From positions 11,919,805-11,983,804 of the forward strand of contig NC_079484.1 in assembly GCF_026230105.1 (NCBI RefSeq): a stretch of 64,000 bases of DNA, read 5' to 3'. This DNA is from Diorhabda sublineata. Taxonomy: Eukaryota > Arthropoda > Insecta > Coleoptera > Chrysomelidae. Shown piece after piece: positions 58,883 through 64,000 of this stretch; position 1 is the stretch's first letter, and the number at the start of each line of letters is the position of its first letter. The position numbers were made by a program, and so were the translations under genes. Under the pieces are notes generated by a model. It searched no databases, was not told where the DNA came from, and saw nothing but the letters and a program-made list of their open reading frames with translations.

Positions 58883-58931
58883 CTGTTTATATTTACCCCA
58901 GACATTTCACCAGCTGGGGTAAATATAAACA
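58883..58931. repeat. 16-bp inverted repeat around GGGGTA/TACCCC
   Basis: TGTTTATATTTACCCC, 16-17 other bases, then GGGGTAAATATAAACA: a perfect 16-base inverted repeat. It lies before a pogo-like transposase remnant and shares the TACCCC/GGGGTA core with the leader of the pogo element at 50600. Confidence 0.7.
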
Positions 58932-58999
58932 CAGTATTTGTGTTAGAAGTAAACACATTTATTGAGGAGTTGATATTGTCAACACCGTAAACAATTTGT

Positions 59000-61050
59000 A
59001 TTACAGGGAGGCTCAGAACAATATAGTGTACCTATTTCGATAATTTACCACATGATCAATGGTAGAAAGTGCCTATACATAAAATGAGACCTGGAAGACA
59101 TTCAGCTTCAAGTGAAGATGTTGAAAAATAAATAGTTTTATTTTTAATTGCGTGAGCACAAATTGTATACCCGTGTGGCCGATTTCGTTGATTCTAACAA
59201 TCTACTTAACACACCATTTAAAAATGGTGCCATTGGTGAAGACTGGTATTATTCAACATGAAATGTATCTCCAGCATTTCACTCAAGAAATCGGAACATC
59301 TTCAGAAAGCACGCAAAACGCGAGTAATCCAGATGTAGTTGATGATTTTTATAAGAAAATTTGTAATAGTTTATGAACAATACGACCAACAATCTCCATA
59401 TAAATCGTCTTTCATATATAACTGCGACAAGAGTGGATTTGCAAGTGACTCGGTCTACTACCGTTCTTCTATATATAGCTGCTGATGACCACCTTCTTCC
59501 TCCACTGATTGTTTATAAAGGAGCTGCTGTCCATGCTCATTGGGCATTCGAAGATAACTATCCTGGGACAGAATATACAGTGTTCCAAAACGAGTGGATT
59601 GAAGAGACAGAATTTTTCAGTTACTTCCAAAGTTGTTTCGTTACTTATGTAGATAAAATTTGGATTTGACTTGGGCTTCTCAACCAAACCGCAATACTAA
59701 GATTTGACGGACATAATAGCCAGACAAGCATTAGAATAATAGAAACGGACATTAAGAACAACATACAACTAATCCGCTTACCAAGTCATTTAACCAATCG
59801 TATACAACCCTTAGACAATTGTGTTTTCGGACTTGGAAAACAAAATAGGACAGACAACTCGTTTATTATGGAAAATCTCAAATTGGAATTGGTTTTGGTC
59901 ACCTTCCAAAAGATAAATTCTGCATTTGTTTAGTCAAATATTACGGGAAGCTGTAAATTCTCAAAATTTATCAATGGATTTGTAACAACTGGATCTTTCC
60001 AGTTGAGTCTACGAAATTTCCGGAAGAGTAATTCGACCCAGCTTCAAAGATACAAGATTTGTAAAACTCAAAAGGCTGCACTTTTAACTCAAGAGCCTTT
60101 AGCTGGTCCTTCTGGTTTAAATCAACAGTCAGTATCAACAACCTGCATATCACACAGCACGGCATCAGTACAGTTGACTCCGCCCTCCATCGAGCCCTCT
60201 TTTAGTACCCAAAAAGCTCTAGTTTGTGCCTCTGGCTCACCAGAAAAATCAAATGTGTTTTGGAATCAGTTGCTTAGGTTTATATTTCAGGCTCAATAAT
60301 CCATCTACTAAATAAGCACACCCCAAAAAGTATTATAGAAATATATTTGTAAATGTTATTAGAAAGAAGTCCCCCATCTGCTGGAAAATCAATTTGTGAG
60401 ACAATGGAAAAAATAGACCAGTTCCAATTCCACGTTTGAAACATTCTAATTACGGCGAAGTATTAACAGCTACGGAAATGTTGCAGACTGAAAGGGGCAC
60501 AACAAAAAAGGATAACTAAAACGCCAAAGGAAAGAAAAAGAGTAGCAATAAGAAAAAAAACCCATCTATCAAAAGGCATGGAAGCGAAGTCTCCAAAAAG
60601 GACGGCATTGAAGAAAATTCATCAGATAGCGATAATGAAGAAGACTTCAAAATTCTAATGGATATTGAAAATACCAATGAAGTATATTGATGAGGATCCT
60701 GACAGATCTCTTTTGAAACTTGGTTCATATATTTTAGTACTTTCTTGGGGAAAACAGAGATAAAACTTAGCATCTATGATTAACTTTGTTCTAAAGATTA
60801 AAGAATTTATAGTTACAGACCTGAAAAGTATAAATCCAATCAAAATATCCTTTATAGTAGTAGATTCTGATGTTTCTACAATAAGTTTCACTATGATTAA
60901 AGCCTTGCTGCCGCAGATATTTATAGGGCCTAAGGATAGGATGTTTGTTACTGATATTCCCTGGAGCAGACCAATGAAAAAAAGAGAACATTTTTGCGAG
61001 CATTTTTGTGTGATAATTGTTGACGCCGCCACTGTGCGAAAGACATAATT
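59000..61050 (+). pseudogene. second pogo/Tigger-like (DDE_1) transposase, degraded
   Basis: The plus strand holds DDE_1 blocks in several frames: VTRSTTVLLYIAADDHLLPP and LIVYKGAAVHAHWAFEDNYP (59430-59560), NEWIEETEFFSYFQSCFV, then ILRFDGHNSQTSIRIIETDI with the second catalytic Asp, and NIQLIRLPSHLTNRIQPLDN with CVFG (59690-59830). A Ser/Thr-rich region follows (60060-60270), then a basic KKKSSNKKKNPS segment, an acidic SSDSDNEEDF segment and a degraded tail near 60780-60940. Order and motifs fit pogo/Tigger proteins with a C-terminal regulatory tail. The N-terminal helix-turn-helix is not recognisable. Confidence 0.7.
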
Positions 61051-61189
61051 TTTTTCTGAGTCTCTTGAAGCGAATACAAAAGCCAGCACAACTAGTCGAG
61101 AGTTTGAGAAGCCTACACAAGTGAGAGAGAGAGAGGGTTCTCCCTCGATTGAAAAACATCTTCAAATGTGGTATTATCTGTAACGATTC

Positions 61190-61575
61190 AAATTTACATG
61201 TATAAAGTCAAAAATACAAAAACGAGTGTGTTTTTAATCAGTTTTACACGATACATTGGTCCTTCGAAGCCGATTAATTAGTCAATTGGAAGATTTTTGT
61301 GGCAGAAAGCAGATATCAACAATATACGAAATAACAGTTGAAAATAAATATACGTAATTATTGAAGAAACAGCTCCAAAGCCGATACTAAGACAATAGTA
61401 AATCGCAGCGAGTCCTATTTTTACCATTTCTTTTATTGCAATATCCGTAAGGTTCACAGCAGTTTGGGTGCAAGCAGGTAACATAATCGAAATATTATTT
61501 GCAAACATTTATGTCATTTGATTTCCCTTTTTAAATCGTTTGGGTGTAGTGAAAACAAAAATAAATGAATAAAAA
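61190..61575 (+). other. probable BEL/Pao leader: LTR end and primer-binding region
   Basis: ATTGGTCCTTCGAAGCCG near 61256-61273 resembles the TTGGTCCTTCGAxCCGGAT leader common in insect BEL/Pao elements just after the 5' LTR. It would be complementary to a tRNA 3' end (TGG pairing with CCA). The LTR would end at GATACA just before it; its start is not defined. The short minus-strand frame here is not a gene. Confidence 0.4.
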
Positions 61576-62417
61576 ATGTCTACTCCAGTTGATAACACAG
61601 AGCTTAAACTGCTAACAAAAAAACGTGGTTCTATTAAAGGAAAATTAACATCCTTTGAAAAATATTTAAAATCTGTTGAAGGTTTGCAAACAATCGTGGA
61701 GTGTGTGGAACGGTGTAAGGTGATTGAGTTAGAACAGAGAATGTGGGATACTAAATCTTTATTAGCACATTTTGATGAAATACAAAACGAAATTGATTAT
61801 ATGTTAGATTTAGATGATAGGGAAGGGGAATTTTCTGAACGCGGCCATATCGCGTGCGAAAACTTTATTAGAGGTACTTAACCCGAATTTTGATAATCGA
61901 AGTAATTCCAGTAGTTATGGACAGGCATTTGTAGAATCTAACGCGAATATTTCGGAGGGAATAAAACTTGATATTAAACTACCAAAATTTGACGGCTCGT
62001 TCCAAACATTGTTAGATTTTCGAGATATTTTTGATTCGATGATTCATAGAAATACGAAAATTAATGAAATCCAAAAATTCCATTATTTGCGGGCATCATT
62101 AACGGGTTCAGCACCACAGGTTATTCAAGCGATTGAGTTTTGCTCCGGAAATTATAATATTGCATGGGATATTTTATGCGAACGTTTCAAGAACACAAAT
62201 TTATTGATTCAAAATCACTTTAGTGTCATTTTTAATATGGCACCTGTCACATCCGAGTCAATCGAACAAATATGCAATTTAAGTGACAATCTATTCAAGC
62301 ATCTACAGCTACAACAATTAGGTGAACCGACCCAATATTGGGACACAGTGATCATTTATATAATTTCAACAAAACTAGACCAAAAAAACAGCCCGTGAAT
62401 GGGGTCTTAAACTTAAC
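61576..62417 (+). pseudogene. BEL/Pao retrotransposon gag (DUF1759), truncated
   Basis: The ATG at 61576 starts MSTPVDNTELKLLTKKRGSI, the usual coiled N-terminal region (ERCKVIELEQRMWDTKSLLA). A frameshift near 61860-61880 leads to the DUF1759 domain: LDIKLPKFDGSFQTLLDFRD, FDSMIHRNTKINEIQKFHYL, RASLTGSAPQVIQAIEF and NYNIAWDILCERF. Family: LPKxxLPxFxGxxxxWxxFxDxFxxLIHxN, KFxYLxxxLxGxA. A one-base gain in an A run near 62385 shifts TAREWGLKLNP out of frame. The gene is cut there by a piggyBac element; protease, polymerase and integrase are not in the window. Confidence 0.85.
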
Positions 62418-64000
62418 CCTTAACCACAGTCAGGAGTCAAATTGACTCCATGTGCAATTTATAATCAAAATATTTTTCGTTTGCGCGCGCATCAGCGCTC
62501 AAGCCGAGGTACCCTCGAATTTAATATTCTTCAGTACGCTTGAAGTAATCAACAACATTGTTTTGTTTACGTTATTTGGTTTTAAAGTTTTGCACGCATC
62601 TTTGGAGTCTAATTGACTCCCGTCTGTTGTTACGTGATAAATATTTAATATATAAACCGGTGAGTTTACAAGTTAAATAATAAAGAATTTATTGTATAGG
62701 GATTCTATATTCTATCATTTTTTATAGAAATATGGATTCTTGTTCGGGACCATCCAGAAAAAGGGTTCGAGTAACTGACAGAGATTTTGAGGAAAAACCT
62801 AACAAGGTGGTGTGATGAAGTTGAGACGGATCACAACAATGATAGTGATGTCAGTGATTCTGAATACATTCTTAGTGATCATAACAGTGATACTGATCAA
62901 GAAGAAAGTGAATATTTGGAGGAAGATGAACAATGTGATGAAAATTTAGAAACGGAAGACAAAAATAAATATTTTTATGGTAAAGGAAAAAAAGGAGAAT
63001 CTAAATTTCGTTGGTCTAAGACGACATTAGTAAGTTCATATATGAGAACACCAAAACATAATATAATAAGGCAACTTCCTGAATTGCGCCATCCTCTGCG
63101 CCAGCGAGACAAAATATACGAAAAAGAATCGTGGACGTGCCTTCTAGACGTAAATATGTTAGAAGAAATTATTAAATGTTCTAATCAAAAGCTATCAAAA
63201 ATGAGAGATTTATATAAGGATCCCACAAAATCGGATTTACGTGACTTGGACATGATTGAACTAAATACCTTTTTAGGGTTACTTATATATACTGCGGCTT
63301 TCAAATCAAATGACGAGAATATCACTTCGTTGTTTTCAACGGATGGGACAGGCAGAGATATTTTTCGCTGTGTTATGAACAGAAATCGATTTGCTATTTT
63401 ATTACAATGCCTTAGATTTGATGATTCAGAAACCAGACAACAACGAAAGGAGAATGATCCGCTAGGACCTATTTCTGCAGTATTTGAGAAATTTGTTGCA
63501 AATTGTCAAGCTGCTTACACTATAGGACATTTGGCTTATGTGGATGAAATGCTTATAAGTTTTAGAGGAAGATCCAAATTTAAAATATATATACCTCAGA
63601 AACCATGCAACTATGGCCTGAAACTAATGGCACTAACTGATTCAAGAAATAATTATTTTTATAACGGATATCTGTATTGTGGGAAAAAACTGATGGGAAT
63701 ACGCTTACTGAAACTGAAAAAAAATTGTTGATTCCAACACAAGCAGTACTACGTTTATCAATACCTATTCAAGGAAGCAATAAACATAACGGCTGATAAC
63801 TGGTTTTCATCCATCGAATTGGTTAATGTTTTGAAGACCAAAAACTTGACATACGTCGGTACTTTGAAAAAAAATAAATCGGAAATACCTCCCGAGTTCC
63901 AGCCTAATAGGAGGAGACAAATTGGAAGTTCCCTTTATGGTTTTTCGGAAAAGGTCACTTTGTTATCACATGTACCAAAAAAACAGAAGGCTGTATTACA
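62417..64000 (+). mobile_element. piggyBac-like element inserted in BEL gag, running off the window
   Basis: It begins at one of two adjacent TTAA sites (62413-62416 or 62420-62423) with CCCTTAACCACAGTCAGGAG. Two near-identical small palindromes, GGAGTCAAATTGACTCC (62433-62449) and GGAGTCTAATTGACTCC (62604-62620), lie in the leader about 170 bases apart. The transposase gene follows. The right end is beyond the window, so the target duplication cannot be confirmed. Confidence 0.8.
62732..64000 (+). pseudogene. piggyBac transposase, frameshifted, partial at window edge
   Basis: The ATG at 62732 starts MDSCSGPSRKRVRVTDRDFE. A frameshift near 62800 leads into an acidic N-terminus (DNDSDVSDSEYILSD-like, EESEYLEEDEQCDENLETED). 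The DDE_Tnp_1_7 domain then reads LDMIELNTFLGLLIYTAAFK, FRCVMNRNRFAILLQCLRFD and HLAYVDEMLISFRGRSKFKI with the first catalytic Asp (YVDEMLISF). KPCNYGLKLMALTDSRNNYF and a second frameshift near 63690 follow. NITADNWFSSIELVNVL, after a third shift near 63770, carries the second Asp (ADNWF). The third Asp and the C-terminal zinc domain lie beyond the window. At least three frameshifts make it inactive. Confidence 0.88.

Noticed and set aside
60655..61165. Overlapping minus-strand frames of up to 144 residues
   Set aside because: Antisense to the pogo-like tail; no similarity of their own.
1..64000. CRISPR arrays, bacterial operons, tRNA or rRNA genes
   Set aside because: No regularly spaced repeats with unique spacers, no Shine-Dalgarno-led gene runs and no cloverleaf or rRNA signature seen; spliced genes and insect transposons indicate a eukaryotic genome.

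Overview
This is a nuclear window from an insect, AT-rich and full of decayed transposable elements. I see no bacterial operons, Shine-Dalgarno sites or tRNA/rRNA genes. Introns use GT-AG sites, and the mobile elements are typical of arthropods (mariner, DD41D mariner, piggyBac, pogo/Tigger, hAT, Jockey-like LINEs, BEL/Pao). A beetle or a hemipteran would fit, but the order cannot be fixed from the sequence.

The only clear host gene is a plus-strand fem-1 homologue of the FEM1A/FEM1C type, the substrate receptor of a CUL2 ubiquitin ligase. Eight exons in compatible phase run from 11969 to 32813 and encode 612 residues. The short first coding exon (about 20 residues) was not found. The introns are large and carry mariner, Jockey-like, hAT-like and Tc1/mariner fragments, an inverted-repeat pair and TA microsatellites.

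Upstream (1-11900) lie two mariner remnants, an internally deleted hAT element (4500-5554), a 0.4-kb MITE (8199-8597) and a strong fold-back element (10731-11400). Downstream (33-36 kb) is a minus-strand LINE that has lost its reverse transcriptase. From 39.8 to 42.5 kb is a nearly intact DNA transposon of an uncommon family. It has terminal inverted repeats, clustered subterminal repeats and a two-exon minus-strand gene for a putative RNase H-fold transposase, broken by one small deletion.

From 44 to 64 kb the window is almost a transposon collection. It holds mariner and LINE tails, a tyrosine-recombinase (Crypton-like) relic that has lost its catalytic tyrosine, and a piggyBac copy whose middle is replaced by a pogo element. 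It also holds a Tigger/jerky fragment, an intact DD41D (rosa-like) mariner at 55405-56725, an internally deleted ZBED5/SCAND3-like hAT copy and a second pogo-like transposase. At the right edge a BEL/Pao gag is interrupted at a TTAA by a piggyBac element that runs off the window. The most promising candidates for something little described are the 39.8-42.5 kb transposon and the 0.67-kb fold-back element next to fem-1.
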